NCBI RefSeq assembly: GCF_023015805.1
Contig: NZ_JALKBA010000002.1
Location: forward strand, 124,001 to 188,000
Reading direction: 5' to 3'
From: Cellulophaga sp. F20128
GTDB taxonomy: Bacteria; Bacteroidota; Bacteroidia; Flavobacteriales; Flavobacteriaceae
DNA length: 64,000 bases
In this document: one piece after another, positions 8,137 through 18,128 of the stretch
Position numbering within the stretch: the first letter of the stretch is position 1
Layout: every line of letters starts with the position of its first letter
The notes under the pieces: model-generated
The model's database searches: none
Seen by the model: the letters and a program-made list of their open reading frames with translations, nothing else
Told to the model about the DNA's origin: nothing
Translations under genes and position numbers: made by a program

Positions 8137-8601
8137 ATGGTAAACTTCATAGGAACATACGAATGTAAAGCCGACGTTAAGGGCAGGGTCATGGTACCCA
8201 CAGCTCTTAAGGGTCAGATGGCTAGCGTTCTAAACAAAGGTTTTGTTGTAAAACGCTCTGTTTTTCAGCCTTGTTTGGAACTGTATCCTATGGATGAATG
8301 GAATCTTCTAATGGAGAAGATGAACAAGAAAAATAGATTTAAGAAAAAGAATAATGATTTTATACGTCGTTTTTCGGCAGGTGTAAAAATAGTAGAATTA
8401 GATGCTACAGGGCGTCTATTAATTCCGAAAAACTTAGTTGAGATTGCGGGCATTTCAAAAGATGTGGTGTTGAGTTCTGCAATAAACATTATTGAGATTT
8501 GGGATAAGGATAGTTATGAAAAAGTAATTGAGGAGGATGCGGAAAATTTCGCAGCCTTGGCAGAAGAAGTGATGGGAGGAGATGAAGATGAGTTATCATA
8601 A
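8137..8601 (+). CDS. mraZ: MraZ, transcriptional repressor of the dcw cluster
   Basis: A 154-residue protein with two SpoVT-AbrB-like MraZ repeats: the first around residues 5-50 (GTYECKADVKGRVMVP), the second around 80-125 (ATGRLLIPKNLVEIAGI). MraZ forms a ring that binds direct repeats in its own promoter and represses division and cell-wall genes. Three such repeats lie immediately upstream. It is the first gene of the dcw operon and overlaps the downstream rsmH gene by 14 bp. Length and position are standard. Confidence 0.95.
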   Translation: MVNFIGTYECKADVKGRVMVPTALKGQMASVLNKGFVVKRSVFQPCLELYPMDEWNLLMEKMNKKNRFKKKNNDFIRRFSAGVKIVELDATGRLLIPKNLVEIAGISKDVVLSSAINIIEIWDKDSYEKVIEEDAENFAALAEEVMGGDEDELS

Positions 8602-9484
8602 CCCGGTTTTGTTAAAAGAGTCTGTAGACGGACTAAACATAAAAGAAGATGGAGTGTATGTAGATGTCACCTTTGGTGGTGGAGGACACTCTAGGGAAAT
8701 TTTAAGTAGGTTGGGTGAAAAAGGGAGGTTGATTGGTTTTGACCAAGACGAAGATGCCTTGGCGAATACCATTGAAGATGATCGGTTTTTGTTGATCAAT
8801 GAAAACTTTCGTTTTGTTACCCAGTTTTTAAAATTCTATGGCGTGCGTAAGGTCGATGGAATTTTGGGTGATTTTGGAGTTTCGTCGCATCAATTTGATG
8901 TGGCAGATAGGGGGTTTTCAACTCGTTTTGATGCTGATTTGGATATGCGAATGAGTAAGAAGAATAAGGTGTCTGCCCATGATGTGGTGAACCGGTATTC
9001 CTATGATGATTTACGCCAGGTTTTGTTTCAGTATGGAGATTTAAGAAATGCCAATGCTATGGCAACAGCTATTGTAGAGGCAAGGGGAGAGCAAGAAATT
9101 AAAACAACGGACCAGTTAAAGCAGGTGTTGGCTAAGTTTTTACCAGGATTTAAAGAGCATAAAATATTAGCACAAATCTATCAGGCTATTCGGATAGAAG
9201 TGAATCAAGAAATTCAGGTTATAAAAGAATTTTTAGAACAGGCAGAAGAACTGTTGCATGACAAAGGAAGGTTAAGTCTTATTAGTTACCATTCTTTAGA
9301 AGATAGATTGGTGAAGAGATTTATTAGAGCTGGACAGTTTGATGGGGAGCCTGAAAAGGATTTTTATGGAAATATTGATGTTCCGTTTAAGAAAGTAGGG
9401 GGATTAATAATTCCGTCTAGAGAAGAGATAAAATTGAACAATAGAGCCAGAAGCGCAAAATTGAGAATCGCCGAGAAAAAGTAA
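8588..9484 (+). CDS. rsmH: 16S rRNA m4C1402 methyltransferase RsmH
   Basis: A 298-residue SAM-dependent methyltransferase acting on cytidine 1402 of 16S rRNA. The start MSYHNPVLLKE, the SAM-binding segment VYVDVTFGGGGHS and the ISYHSLEDR motif are family hallmarks. I prefer the ATG at 8588 over the one at 8582 because a purine-rich GGGAGG at 8574-8579 is eight bases from the former and only two from the latter. The gene overlaps mraZ and is followed by ftsL after two bases, as in other dcw clusters. Confidence 0.95.
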   Translation: MSYHNPVLLKESVDGLNIKEDGVYVDVTFGGGGHSREILSRLGEKGRLIGFDQDEDALANTIEDDRFLLINENFRFVTQFLKFYGVRKVDGILGDFGVSSHQFDVADRGFSTRFDADLDMRMSKKNKVSAHDVVNRYSYDDLRQVLFQYGDLRNANAMATAIVEARGEQEIKTTDQLKQVLAKFLPGFKEHKILAQIYQAIRIEVNQEIQVIKEFLEQAEELLHDKGRLSLISYHSLEDRLVKRFIRAGQFDGEPEKDFYGNIDVPFKKVGGLIIPSREEIKLNNRARSAKLRIAEKK

Positions 9485-9486
9485 TT

Positions 9487-9804
9487 ATGAGGACTCGATT
9501 TTTAGACATTTTAAAAGGAAAATTTTTGGTGAGCGGTGATGCTCCTAAAAATTGGATGTTTATTTTTTTTGCATCCTTTTTGGCGGCTTTAATGATTGCT
9601 AGTGCACATAGTGCAGATGGTAAGGTGCATAAAATTGCAGCCTTGAATGAAGAAGTTAAGGAGTTGCGTAGTCAGTTTTTAGATGGTCGTTCAAATGTGC
9701 AGGAATTAAAATTAGAATCTTCTATTGTAAAAGAGGTTCAGAAATCAGAATTATATCCGTCAGAAACACCACCAAAGAAAATAAAAGTAATACCCATAAA
9801 ATAG
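9487..9804 (+). CDS. ftsL: FtsL-like cell division protein
   Basis: A 105-residue bitopic membrane protein: a short cytoplasmic N-terminus, one transmembrane helix at about residues 24-42 and a heptad-like coiled-coil segment (residues 48-85) before a basic tail. This layout and the position between rsmH and the division transpeptidase gene identify it as FtsL, which with FtsB/DivIC and FtsQ bridges early and late division proteins. Primary sequence is poorly conserved in the family, so synteny carries much of the assignment. Its stop codon overlaps the GTG start of ftsI by one base. Confidence 0.85.
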   Translation: MRTRFLDILKGKFLVSGDAPKNWMFIFFASFLAALMIASAHSADGKVHKIAALNEEVKELRSQFLDGRSNVQELKLESSIVKEVQKSELYPSETPPKKIKVIPIK

Positions 9805-11810
9805 TGCCAACAACAGAAAAAAAAATATTAACCCGTTTGTATATAGTAGCAGGTGTTCTATTCTTGTTTGCTGTGGCTGTGGCTGTGAAATTGGTTAGCA
9901 TTCAGTTGGTTGATGGTGAGAAGTATAATAAACTGGCATTGGACCGTACCGAACGTGTTTTTGTTATTGAACCTAATCGCGGCAATCTTATTTCTGATGA
10001 TGGTAGTTTATTGGCAACCTCTGTTTCCAAATACACTATTCGCTTTGATGCTGTTACGGTGCACAATTCGGATTTTAATGAAAATGTAAAGCCCTTGTCT
10101 GATGCTTTGGGTAAAATGTTGGGTAAACCGTCATCTTATTACCAACAATTACTGCGAAAAGCAAAGTCTAATCAGAATAGGTATAAGCTTATTGCTCGAA
10201 ATTTAGATTATTCAGAGTATATCAAAATAAAAAAATTACCGCTGTTTGAAAAAGGCCCAAATAGAGGTGGACTTATTGTGGAGCAAAAAACAGTGCGTGA
10301 GCATCCGTTAGGAAAAATTGCTGAACGAAGTGTGGGTTATGAACGTGTAGATGAGGAAGGTCATTACACCAGGGTTGGATTAGAAGGTGCTTTTGGAGAA
10401 TATTTGCGAGGCACAGAGGGTAAACGATTAAAACAGAAAATAGCGAAAAACCAATGGAAACCCATAGGGCCAGATAACGATGTAGAGCCAAAAGATGGGT
10501 ATGATGTGGTTTCTACCATTGATATTAATATCCAAGATATTGCGCACCATGCCTTGTTGGGGCAATTGGAAAAGTACCAGGCAGATCACGGTTGTGTTAT
10601 TGTTATGGAAGTTGCAACAGGAGAAGTGAAGGCAATTTCTAATTTAGGGCTCACCAAGGAGAATACGTATTATGAGCGCTTAAATTATGCTATAGGCGAG
10701 TCTTCGGAGCCGGGTTCTACCTTTAAATTAATGTCCTTGGTTGCTGTCTTAGAAGATAAGGTTGCAGATACGAGTACGGTGATCGATACGGAAAACGGGC
10801 GTTGGAAAATTTACGACAGAACAGTAAGAGATTCAAAATGGGGAGGGTATGGAGAGATTTCTTTAGCTAAAGCTTTTGAATACTCTTCCAATACGGCTTT
10901 TGCTAAACTAATTCACAACGGCTATAAAGATAAGCCAGAGCGATTTGTTAATCGATTAATGAGTATGAATCTGAATAGAGATTTAGACCTGCCAATTGTT
11001 GGTGAAGGAAAACCAGTAATCAGGTATCCTGGAGATAAAGGTTGGTCTGGTATTTCTCTGGCATGGATGTCTCATGGGTATGAGGTTTCTTTAACTCCCT
11101 TGCAAATATTAACTTTTTATAATGCCGTGGCTAATGATGGAGAAATGGTTAGGCCTAGACTTATAAAAGAAGTTAAAGAGTGGAACAAGACAATTCATAA
11201 GTTTGATAAGGAGGTAATTAATGAGGCTATTTGTTCTCAAGAAACGGTAAAGAAAGTGCAGGCTTTGTTAAAAAATGTAGTGGAGCACAAAAAAGGAACC
11301 GGACATAGCTTGTATTCGCCAAACTTTTCTATGGCCGGGAAAACAGGAACAGCGCAAAAAAACTATGTGACTAAAGATCCAGATAAGTTGCAATATATTT
11401 CTTCGTTTGCTGGCTATTTTCCAGCAGATAACCCTAAATATTCGTGTATTGTAGTTGTACATGAGCCTAATAAATCTGCAGGCTTTTACGGAGCAGATGT
11501 GGCGGGGCCTGTTTTTAAGTCCGTTGCGCATAAGGTGTATGCAACATCACCTAAAACAGATATCATAGAAGGTTTAGAAATAGATGCTACGGCTTTAGAA
11601 GGCGAATACAAATCGTACTACACCACGGCTCAGAAACAACACACAAGTATCCCCAATGTAAAAGGAATGAGTGGTATGGATGCTGTTTCTCTTTTAGAAA
11701 ATTTAGGATTGCAAGTAGAGGTTAAAGGAAATGGAAAAGTAAAGAGTCAGTCTGTTACCCAAGGTACAGCAGTTAAAGGAGTGTCTAAAATAACCCTAGA
11801 ATTATCGTGA
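9804..11810 (+). CDS. ftsI: Division transpeptidase FtsI (PBP3-type) with a PASTA domain
   Basis: A 668-residue class B penicillin-binding protein that cross-links septal peptidoglycan. It has one N-terminal membrane anchor (residues about 12-32), a pedestal/dimerisation domain and a transpeptidase domain with SxxK as STFK near residue 305, SxN as SSN near 355 and KTGT near 513. A single PASTA domain occupies about the last 55 residues (IPNVKGMSGMDAV). The start is GTG at 9804, sharing its G with the ftsL stop codon, a one-base overlap suggesting coupled translation. murE overlaps its end by four bases. Confidence 0.95.
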   Translation: MPTTEKKILTRLYIVAGVLFLFAVAVAVKLVSIQLVDGEKYNKLALDRTERVFVIEPNRGNLISDDGSLLATSVSKYTIRFDAVTVHNSDFNENVKPLSDALGKMLGKPSSYYQQLLRKAKSNQNRYKLIARNLDYSEYIKIKKLPLFEKGPNRGGLIVEQKTVREHPLGKIAERSVGYERVDEEGHYTRVGLEGAFGEYLRGTEGKRLKQKIAKNQWKPIGPDNDVEPKDGYDVVSTIDINIQDIAHHALLGQLEKYQADHGCVIVMEVATGEVKAISNLGLTKENTYYERLNYAIGESSEPGSTFKLMSLVAVLEDKVADTSTVIDTENGRWKIYDRTVRDSKWGGYGEISLAKAFEYSSNTAFAKLIHNGYKDKPERFVNRLMSMNLNRDLDLPIVGEGKPVIRYPGDKGWSGISLAWMSHGYEVSLTPLQILTFYNAVANDGEMVRPRLIKEVKEWNKTIHKFDKEVINEAICSQETVKKVQALLKNVVEHKKGTGHSLYSPNFSMAGKTGTAQKNYVTKDPDKLQYISSFAGYFPADNPKYSCIVVVHEPNKSAGFYGADVAGPVFKSVAHKVYATSPKTDIIEGLEIDATALEGEYKSYYTTAQKQHTSIPNVKGMSGMDAVSLLENLGLQVEVKGNGKVKSQSVTQGTAVKGVSKITLELS

Positions 11811-13270
11811 AATTAGTTAAAGACATATTGTATGGCGTAAGTATCGTTGCTGTTAACGGTACCACCAATAGTATGATCAATGCGATCTGTTTTGATTCTA
11901 GAAAAGTAGGATTAGATGATCTGTTTATTGCAATAAAAGGGACGTTAGTAGACGGACATAACTATATAGACATTGCCTTAAAGGCTGGAGCAAATACAAT
12001 TGTTTGTGAGGTATTACCAGAAACTTTAGTCAATGGAGTTACCTATGTACAAGTAGCCAATGGAAACCGAGCATTGGCCATAATGGCTGCTAATTATTAC
12101 GGGAACCCTTCTAAGAATTTAAAGTTGGTGGGTGTTACCGGAACCAATGGTAAAACAACAATTACGAGTTTATTGTACCAGTTGTTTAAAAAGGCAGGTT
12201 TTAAAGTGGGGTTATTGTCAACCATAAAAATAATGATTGATGAAAAAGAAGTGCCTGCAACCCATACAACACCAGATGCGCTTACCATAAATAAAGCGCT
12301 CTCTGAAATGAGTGATGTAGGAGTCGAGTTCTGTTTTATGGAAGTTAGTTCACATGGTATTCACCAGAAAAGAACCGAAGGTTTGGTTTTTGAAGGTGCT
12401 CTATTTACAAACTTATCACATGATCATTTAGATTATCATAAAACCTTTGCAGAGTATAGAGATACCAAGAAAATGCTCTTTGATGGCTTGTCTAAAAAGA
12501 GTTTTGCGCTGACCAATATAGACGATAAGAATGGCGCTGTTATGTTGCAAAATACCAAGGCTAAAAAGAAAACGTATGCCTTAAAAACCTATGCCGATTT
12601 TAGGGCTCAAATTTTGGAGAATCAATTTGATGGGCAATTATTAAAGATCGGTGAAAATGAATTTTGGTCTAAATTAATCGGTGAATTTAACGCTTACAAT
12701 ATGCTGGCAATTTATGCTACTGCAGAATTGTTGGGCTTAGAAAGAATGGAAATTCTACGGCTTTTAAGTGAGTTGGAAAATGTAGATGGAAGATTTCAAT
12801 ATTATATATCAAAAGAAAAAATAACGGCAATTGTTGATTATGCCCATACGCCGGATGCCTTAAAAAATGTATTGAAAACGATTAATTCGTTGAGGACAGG
12901 AAATGAAAATGTTATTACCGTGGTGGGGTGCGGTGGGGATCGAGATAAGTCTAAACGTCCGGTTATGGGTCATATTGCCTCAGAGATGAGTACTAAGGTG
13001 ATTTTTACATCAGACAATCCTCGTACAGAATCGCCTTCTGTCATTTTAGAAGAAGTAGAGGCGGGTGTAGAGGCTCAAAATGTACGTAAGGTTCTGACTA
13101 TTGAAAACAGAGAACAAGCTATAAAAACAGCTTGCCAATTGGCGAATGCCAAGGATATTATTCTTGTTGCAGGAAAGGGCCATGAGACCTATCAAGAAAC
13201 GAATGGAGTTCGAATAGAATTTGATGATTTTAAAATTGTAAAAAAAATATTGATTGGCTTAGATAAATAG
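11807..13270 (+). CDS. murE: MurE, UDP-MurNAc-tripeptide ligase
   Basis: A 487-residue ATP-dependent Mur ligase adding the third amino acid to UDP-MurNAc-L-Ala-D-Glu. The ATP-binding motif GTNGKT is near residues 110-115. The DNPR motif (SDNPRTESP, near residue 404) is the signature associated with meso-diaminopimelate selection, so the product is probably the meso-DAP tripeptide typical of Bacteroidota. It starts with GTG at 11807, overlapping the ftsI stop as GTGA. Confidence 0.95.
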   Translation: MKLVKDILYGVSIVAVNGTTNSMINAICFDSRKVGLDDLFIAIKGTLVDGHNYIDIALKAGANTIVCEVLPETLVNGVTYVQVANGNRALAIMAANYYGNPSKNLKLVGVTGTNGKTTITSLLYQLFKKAGFKVGLLSTIKIMIDEKEVPATHTTPDALTINKALSEMSDVGVEFCFMEVSSHGIHQKRTEGLVFEGALFTNLSHDHLDYHKTFAEYRDTKKMLFDGLSKKSFALTNIDDKNGAVMLQNTKAKKKTYALKTYADFRAQILENQFDGQLLKIGENEFWSKLIGEFNAYNMLAIYATAELLGLERMEILRLLSELENVDGRFQYYISKEKITAIVDYAHTPDALKNVLKTINSLRTGNENVITVVGCGGDRDKSKRPVMGHIASEMSTKVIFTSDNPRTESPSVILEEVEAGVEAQNVRKVLTIENREQAIKTACQLANAKDIILVAGKGHETYQETNGVRIEFDDFKIVKKILIGLDK

Positions 13271-13296
13271 GGCTAGTTAGATAAGGAACACACCGT

Positions 13297-14520
13297 ATGT
13301 TATATTATTTATTTGAATTTTTAGAAAAAGAATATCAATTGCCAGGGGCAACCTTGTTTCAATTTATAACATTTAGGGCGGCTATGGCGGTTATGCTTTC
13401 CTTGTTGATAGCAACTGTTTACGGAAAAAAAATAATCGTTTTTCTTCAAAAGAAACAAATTGGAGAAACGGTAAGAGATTTAGGTTTAGATGGGCAAAAG
13501 CAAAAGGCTGGTACTCCTACGATGGGGGGATTAATCATTATTCTTGCAACCTTAATTCCGGTATTACTGTTTGCGCGTTTAGATAATATCTATGTCATTT
13601 TATTAATAGTTACCATGCTGTGGATGGGGGCAATTGGATTTTTAGATGATTATATTAAAACCTTTAAAAAGGATAAAGAGGGCTTAAAAGGAAGGTTTAA
13701 AATATTAGGTCAGGTGGTATTGGGCTTAATTGTAGGGGCTACGCTTTATTTTCATCCAGAAGTTACAATTAAGGAAAATGCAATTGCAGGTATTGTTCAA
13801 AAAGGATCTACTGCGATTCCTATAGCTGTGCCTGAAATAAAATCAATGACAACTACGGTTCCCTTGATAAAAAACAATGAATTAGATTATACCGCTTTTA
13901 TTTCTTGGATGGGTGATGGAGCCGCAGATTATGCGTGGTTAATATTTATTCCAATAGTAATGCTAATAGTAACAGCGGTATCTAACGGCGCAAATTTAAC
14001 CGACGGTATTGATGGGTTGGCAGCTGGTACTTCGGCAATAATTGTATTTACACTTGGTATTTTTGCTTGGGTTTCTGGTAATATCATTTTCTCAGATTAC
14101 TTAGATATTATGTTTATTCCTAGGTCTGGTGAGCTGGTAGTGTTTATAGCCGCCTTTGTAGGTGCCTTAATTGGATTCTTGTGGTATAATGCATTTCCTG
14201 CAACCGTTTTTATGGGAGATACTGGTAGCCTTACAATTGGAGGAGTCATTGCTGTAATTGCCATTATTGTTCGCAAAGAACTTATAATCCCATTGTTGTG
14301 TGGAATTTTCTTTGCTGAATCAATATCGGTCATGCTTCAGGTGGCCTACTTTAAGTACACGAAAAAAAGAAGTGGTGAGGGTAAGCGTATTTTTTTAATG
14401 GCGCCTTTGCATCATCATTATCAAAAGAAAGGATACCACGAAAGTAAGATTGTTACCCGTTTTTGGATTGTGAGCATCTTACTGGCAATACTAACATTTG
14501 TGACCCTAAAAGTACGATAG
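13297..14520 (+). CDS. mraY: MraY, phospho-N-acetylmuramoyl-pentapeptide transferase
   Basis: A 407-residue polytopic membrane enzyme that transfers phospho-MurNAc-pentapeptide to undecaprenyl phosphate, forming lipid I. Recognisable segments are GTPTMGG near residue 69, FLDDYIK near 112, the [10 protein letters not shown] motif and the MAPLHHHYQ loop near the end. The protein is longer than the E. coli enzyme by about 45 residues because of a loop around residues 165-205, as in other Bacteroidota. The stop codon TAG overlaps the GTG start of murD by one base. Confidence 0.95.
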   Translation: MLYYLFEFLEKEYQLPGATLFQFITFRAAMAVMLSLLIATVYGKKIIVFLQKKQIGETVRDLGLDGQKQKAGTPTMGGLIIILATLIPVLLFARLDNIYVILLIVTMLWMGAIGFLDDYIKTFKKDKEGLKGRFKILGQVVLGLIVGATLYFHPEVTIKENAIAGIVQKGSTAIPIAVPEIKSMTTTVPLIKNNELDYTAFISWMGDGAADYAWLIFIPIVMLIVTAVSNGANLTDGIDGLAAGTSAIIVFTLGIFAWVSGNIIFSDYLDIMFIPRSGELVVFIAAFVGALIGFLWYNAFPATVFMGDTGSLTIGGVIAVIAIIVRKELIIPLLCGIFFAESISVMLQVAYFKYTKKRSGEGKRIFLMAPLHHHYQKKGYHESKIVTRFWIVSILLAILTFVTLKVR

Positions 14521-15854
14521 TGAAAAGACTGGTAATACTTGGAGCGGGTGAAAGTGGTGTGGGTACGGCGCTTTTAGGACAAAAAAAAGGATACGAAGTT
14601 TTTGTGTCTGATAATAACAAAATAAAAGAGGAATACAAGAAGGTTCTTGAACATTTTGAAATTGACTGGGAAGAGGAACAGCATACAGAGGCTAAGGTTT
14701 TTAATGCGGATATAGTGATGAAAAGCCCTGGCATACCCGATAAGGTGGCCTTGGTGCAAAAGTTGGTAGAATTAGACATTCCTGTGATTTCTGAAATTGA
14801 ATTTGCTTCTAAGTATACGGATGCAACAATAATAGGAATAACGGGTAGCAATGGAAAGACTACAACAACAATGTTGGTAAATCATATCTTAAAAGGTGAA
14901 GGTTTAGCTGTGGGAATGGCAGGGAATATTGGTGATAGTTATGCTAAAATGGTGGCGGAAAACAACTTTGATTACTACGTGTTGGAGATTAGTAGTTTTC
15001 AGCTCGATGGTATTCTAGACTTTAAACCGCATATCGCCATTATAACCAATATTACGCCAGATCATTTGGACAGGTATGCATATGAGTTTGATAATTATAT
15101 AGCATCAAAATTTAAAATAGCTCAAAACCAAACCGAAGAAGATTTTTTAATCTACGATGCCGATGATACCGTGCTTGTAAATTGGTTAGAAAAGCATCCA
15201 GTAAAATCAAAATTAATACCCTTTTCCATAGAGAAAGAGTTGGAAATAGGAGCATTTCTCAAGGAGAATAAAATTAATATAACAACCCAAAATATAACGA
15301 TACAGATGACGACTGATAATTTAGCTTTAGAAGGAAAACACAATCTTAAGAATACAATGGCTGCATCTGCTGCGGGGAAATTGTTGCAAATTAGAAAAGA
15401 AACGATACGTGCTTGTATTGAAAATTTTCAAGGTGCTCCCCATCGTTTAGAAAGTGTTTTAAAAATTGCACATGTGCAATATGTAAACGATTCTAAAGCT
15501 ACGAACGTGAATGCAACCTATTATGCCTTAGACAGTATGAAAACGCCAACTGTTTGGATTGTTGGTGGTGTAGATAAGGGTAATGATTATAAATCGTTGA
15601 TGCCGTTAGTCCGAGAAAAGGTAAAAGCCATTGTTTGTTTGGGTGTAGACAATTCAAAAATTAAGGAGGCATTTGGGAATGTGGTAGATTTAATAGTTGA
15701 AACCTGTGCAATGGAAGAGGCTGTAAAAGTGGCTTATAAAATAGGAGAGCGTGGAGATACTGTTTTGTTGTCCCCAGCTTGTGCTAGTTTCGATTTGTTT
15801 ACAAATTATGAAGATCGAGGAAATCAATTTAAAGAAGCGGTTAAAAACTTATAG
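14520..15854 (+). CDS. murD: MurD, UDP-MurNAc-L-alanine:D-glutamate ligase
   Basis: A 444-residue Mur ligase adding D-glutamate. The N-terminal segment [13 protein letters not shown] is the UDP-binding Rossmann-like start and GSNGKTTTT is the ATP-binding loop. I place the start at the GTG at 14520-14522, which overlaps the mraY stop as TAGTG; the in-frame ATG at 14463 lies well inside mraY and would add 19 residues with no family match. The same TAGTG junction is used between ftsL and ftsI. Confidence 0.95.
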   Translation: MKRLVILGAGESGVGTALLGQKKGYEVFVSDNNKIKEEYKKVLEHFEIDWEEEQHTEAKVFNADIVMKSPGIPDKVALVQKLVELDIPVISEIEFASKYTDATIIGITGSNGKTTTTMLVNHILKGEGLAVGMAGNIGDSYAKMVAENNFDYYVLEISSFQLDGILDFKPHIAIITNITPDHLDRYAYEFDNYIASKFKIAQNQTEEDFLIYDADDTVLVNWLEKHPVKSKLIPFSIEKELEIGAFLKENKINITTQNITIQMTTDNLALEGKHNLKNTMAASAAGKLLQIRKETIRACIENFQGAPHRLESVLKIAHVQYVNDSKATNVNATYYALDSMKTPTVWIVGGVDKGNDYKSLMPLVREKVKAIVCLGVDNSKIKEAFGNVVDLIVETCAMEEAVKVAYKIGERGDTVLLSPACASFDLFTNYEDRGNQFKEAVKNL

Positions 15855-15856
15855 GG

Positions 15857-17050
15857 GTGTTGCATTTTATCAAAAATATTAGTGGAGATAAGGCTATTTG
15901 GGGCATCGTTGCCCTATTGGCTCTGTTTTCATTTTTACCCGTCTATAGTGCTAGTAGTAATCTGGTGTATGTGGTTGGCAATGGCACTACAGTGAGTCAT
16001 TTGGTGAAGCATGCATTTTTATTGTTGCTCGGTTTTGGGATTATTTTTGGGGTGCATAAAATACCGATGCATTTTTTTAAAGGCTTATCTATGATTGCGC
16101 TGCCCTTGGTATTGCTTTTGCTAGTATATACCTTGGCTCAAGGCAAAACCATTGGAGGAGCAAACGCAAGTAGGTGGATTAACATACCTTTTGTTGGTTT
16201 TTCTTTTCAAACATCAACATTGGCAACGGTGGTATTAATGATTTATGTAGCTCGGTACCTGGCAAAAATTAAGGATAAGGTGGTTACTTTTAAGGAAAGT
16301 ATTTTACCCCTTTGGATTCCTGTTTTTTTGGTCATTGTGTTGATACTTCCGGCAAATTTTTCAACAGCCGCAATTCTGTTTTTTATGGTATTGATGTTGA
16401 CTTTTTTAGGAGGATACCCTATTCGGTATTTGTTGATGATTGTTGGTACGGGGATCGCAAGTTTGGCGCTGTTTGTCTTAATAGCTAAGGCTGTTCCAGA
16501 TTTGTTTGACAATAGAATTGATACTTGGGAAAATAGAGTTTCTAATTTTTTAAATGGAGAAGATTCTGTAGAAGATTACCAAATAGAACGGGCTAAAATT
16601 GCAATTGCATCAGGTGGAATTGTAGGGAAAGGCTCGGGTAAAAGCGTGCAAAAAAACTTTTTGCCACAGAGTTCATCAGATTTTATTTTTGCCATTATTG
16701 TTGAAGAATATGGTTTGGTAGGGGGGTTAACTTTAATGTTTTTTTACCTCTTGTTGCTGTTTAGGATCGTTGTTGTAGCAAATGCAAACCCAACTGTATT
16801 TGGTAAGTTATTGGTGGTTGGTGTTGGGTTGCCTATAGTATTTCAGGCATTTATAAATATGGCGGTAGCCGTTGAGTTGTTTCCGGTAACAGGGCAGACT
16901 TTACCGCTGATAAGCAGTGGTGGTACATCAATTTGGATGACATGTTTGGCAATAGGCGTGGTATTGAGTGCAAGTAATAAAAATGCAGATAAAGAATTGG
17001 AAGATATAGATGAGACTAACCCTTTAGAAGTTTTAAGTGGACAATTATAA
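15857..17050 (+). CDS. ftsW: FtsW, septal peptidoglycan glycosyltransferase
   Basis: A 397-residue SEDS-family membrane protein with about ten predicted helices, polymerising lipid II at the septum together with FtsI. Family landmarks include the [12 protein letters not shown] segment near residues 97-108, the long periplasmic loop ending in [12 protein letters not shown] and the C-terminal PLISSGGTS motif. A GTG at 15857 is the most likely start, two bases after the murD stop; the following TTG is an alternative. The end overlaps murG by 14 bp. Confidence 0.95.
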   Translation: MLHFIKNISGDKAIWGIVALLALFSFLPVYSASSNLVYVVGNGTTVSHLVKHAFLLLLGFGIIFGVHKIPMHFFKGLSMIALPLVLLLLVYTLAQGKTIGGANASRWINIPFVGFSFQTSTLATVVLMIYVARYLAKIKDKVVTFKESILPLWIPVFLVIVLILPANFSTAAILFFMVLMLTFLGGYPIRYLLMIVGTGIASLALFVLIAKAVPDLFDNRIDTWENRVSNFLNGEDSVEDYQIERAKIAIASGGIVGKGSGKSVQKNFLPQSSSDFIFAIIVEEYGLVGGLTLMFFYLLLLFRIVVVANANPTVFGKLLVVGVGLPIVFQAFINMAVAVELFPVTGQTLPLISSGGTSIWMTCLAIGVVLSASNKNADKELEDIDETNPLEVLSGQL

Positions 17051-18128
17051 ATTCATATTATCTGGAGGAGGTACGGGCGGACATATTTATCCGGCAATAG
17101 CCATAGCCAATGAACTTAAGGAGATGTTTCCTACGGCAGAGTTTTTGTTTGTGGGAGCAAAGGATAGAATGGAGATGGAGAAAGTGCCACAGGCAGGGTA
17201 TGAGATAGAAGGGTTGTGGATTTCGGGATTGCAACGAAAGTTGACGTTTAAAAATATGATGTTTCCTATAAAGTTGGTGAGTAGTTTAATTAAAGCTAGA
17301 GGTATTGTCCGGAAATTTAAACCAGATGTAGTAATTGGTACCGGAGGATTTGCTAGTGGTCCGCTCCTGCGTATGGCAGCAGCTAAAAATATTCCATGCC
17401 TGTTGCAGGAACAAAATTCTTATGCAGGTATCACCAATAAATTATTGGCGTCTAAAGTGAAGAAAATATGTGTTGCATATGATCATATGGAACGGTTTTT
17501 TCCTGCGGATAAAATTGTTAAAACTGGAAATCCAGTGCGTAAAGATTTGGTAGAGCTAAAGATTTCTAAGACGGAGGCTTTGCATTTTTTTGGGTTGAAT
17601 CCAGAAAAACTGGTAGTACTTGTTTTGGGGGGTAGTTTGGGAGCAAAAAGGGTTAATCAACTCATAAAGGAACAGCTGCCTTTGTTTAAATCCTTGGGAG
17701 TTCAGGTTATTTGGCAATGCGGGAAATTGTATTATGAAACGTATAAAAATCTCCAAACAGAGGAGGTTTTGGTGTTCGATTTTTTAAATAAAATGGATTG
17801 TGCTTATGCTGCTGCAGATATTATTATTTCAAGAGCCGGAGCTGGGGCTGTATCAGAATTAAGTATTGTTGGCAAGCCGGTTATTTTTATACCATCGCCC
17901 AATGTTGCTGAAGATCATCAGACTAAAAATGCACTGGCTTATGTGGCTAAAGATGCAGCAATCTTACTTAAAGAGAAAGATCTGGAGTTGGACTTTATGG
18001 GAGTTTTTACAGCATTATTAAAGGATGATAAAAAACAACAAGCATTAGCTGACAATATAAAAAAACAAGCTTTGCCAGAGGCGACAAAAAGCATAGCTTT
18101 TGAAGTAGAAAAATTAGTAAAAAAATGA
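17037..18128 (+). CDS. murG: MurG, lipid II synthase
   Basis: A 363-residue GT28 glycosyltransferase that adds GlcNAc to lipid I on the cytoplasmic face of the membrane. The glycine-rich [11 protein letters not shown] near residues 10-20, the [12 protein letters not shown] loop and the C-terminal UDP-binding segment with [10 protein letters not shown] are diagnostic. The start is GTG at 17037, inside the last codons of ftsW. The end overlaps murC by four bases (ATGA). Confidence 0.95.
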   Translation: MDNYKFILSGGGTGGHIYPAIAIANELKEMFPTAEFLFVGAKDRMEMEKVPQAGYEIEGLWISGLQRKLTFKNMMFPIKLVSSLIKARGIVRKFKPDVVIGTGGFASGPLLRMAAAKNIPCLLQEQNSYAGITNKLLASKVKKICVAYDHMERFFPADKIVKTGNPVRKDLVELKISKTEALHFFGLNPEKLVVLVLGGSLGAKRVNQLIKEQLPLFKSLGVQVIWQCGKLYYETYKNLQTEEVLVFDFLNKMDCAYAAADIIISRAGAGAVSELSIVGKPVIFIPSPNVAEDHQTKNALAYVAKDAAILLKEKDLELDFMGVFTALLKDDKKQQALADNIKKQALPEATKSIAFEVEKLVKK

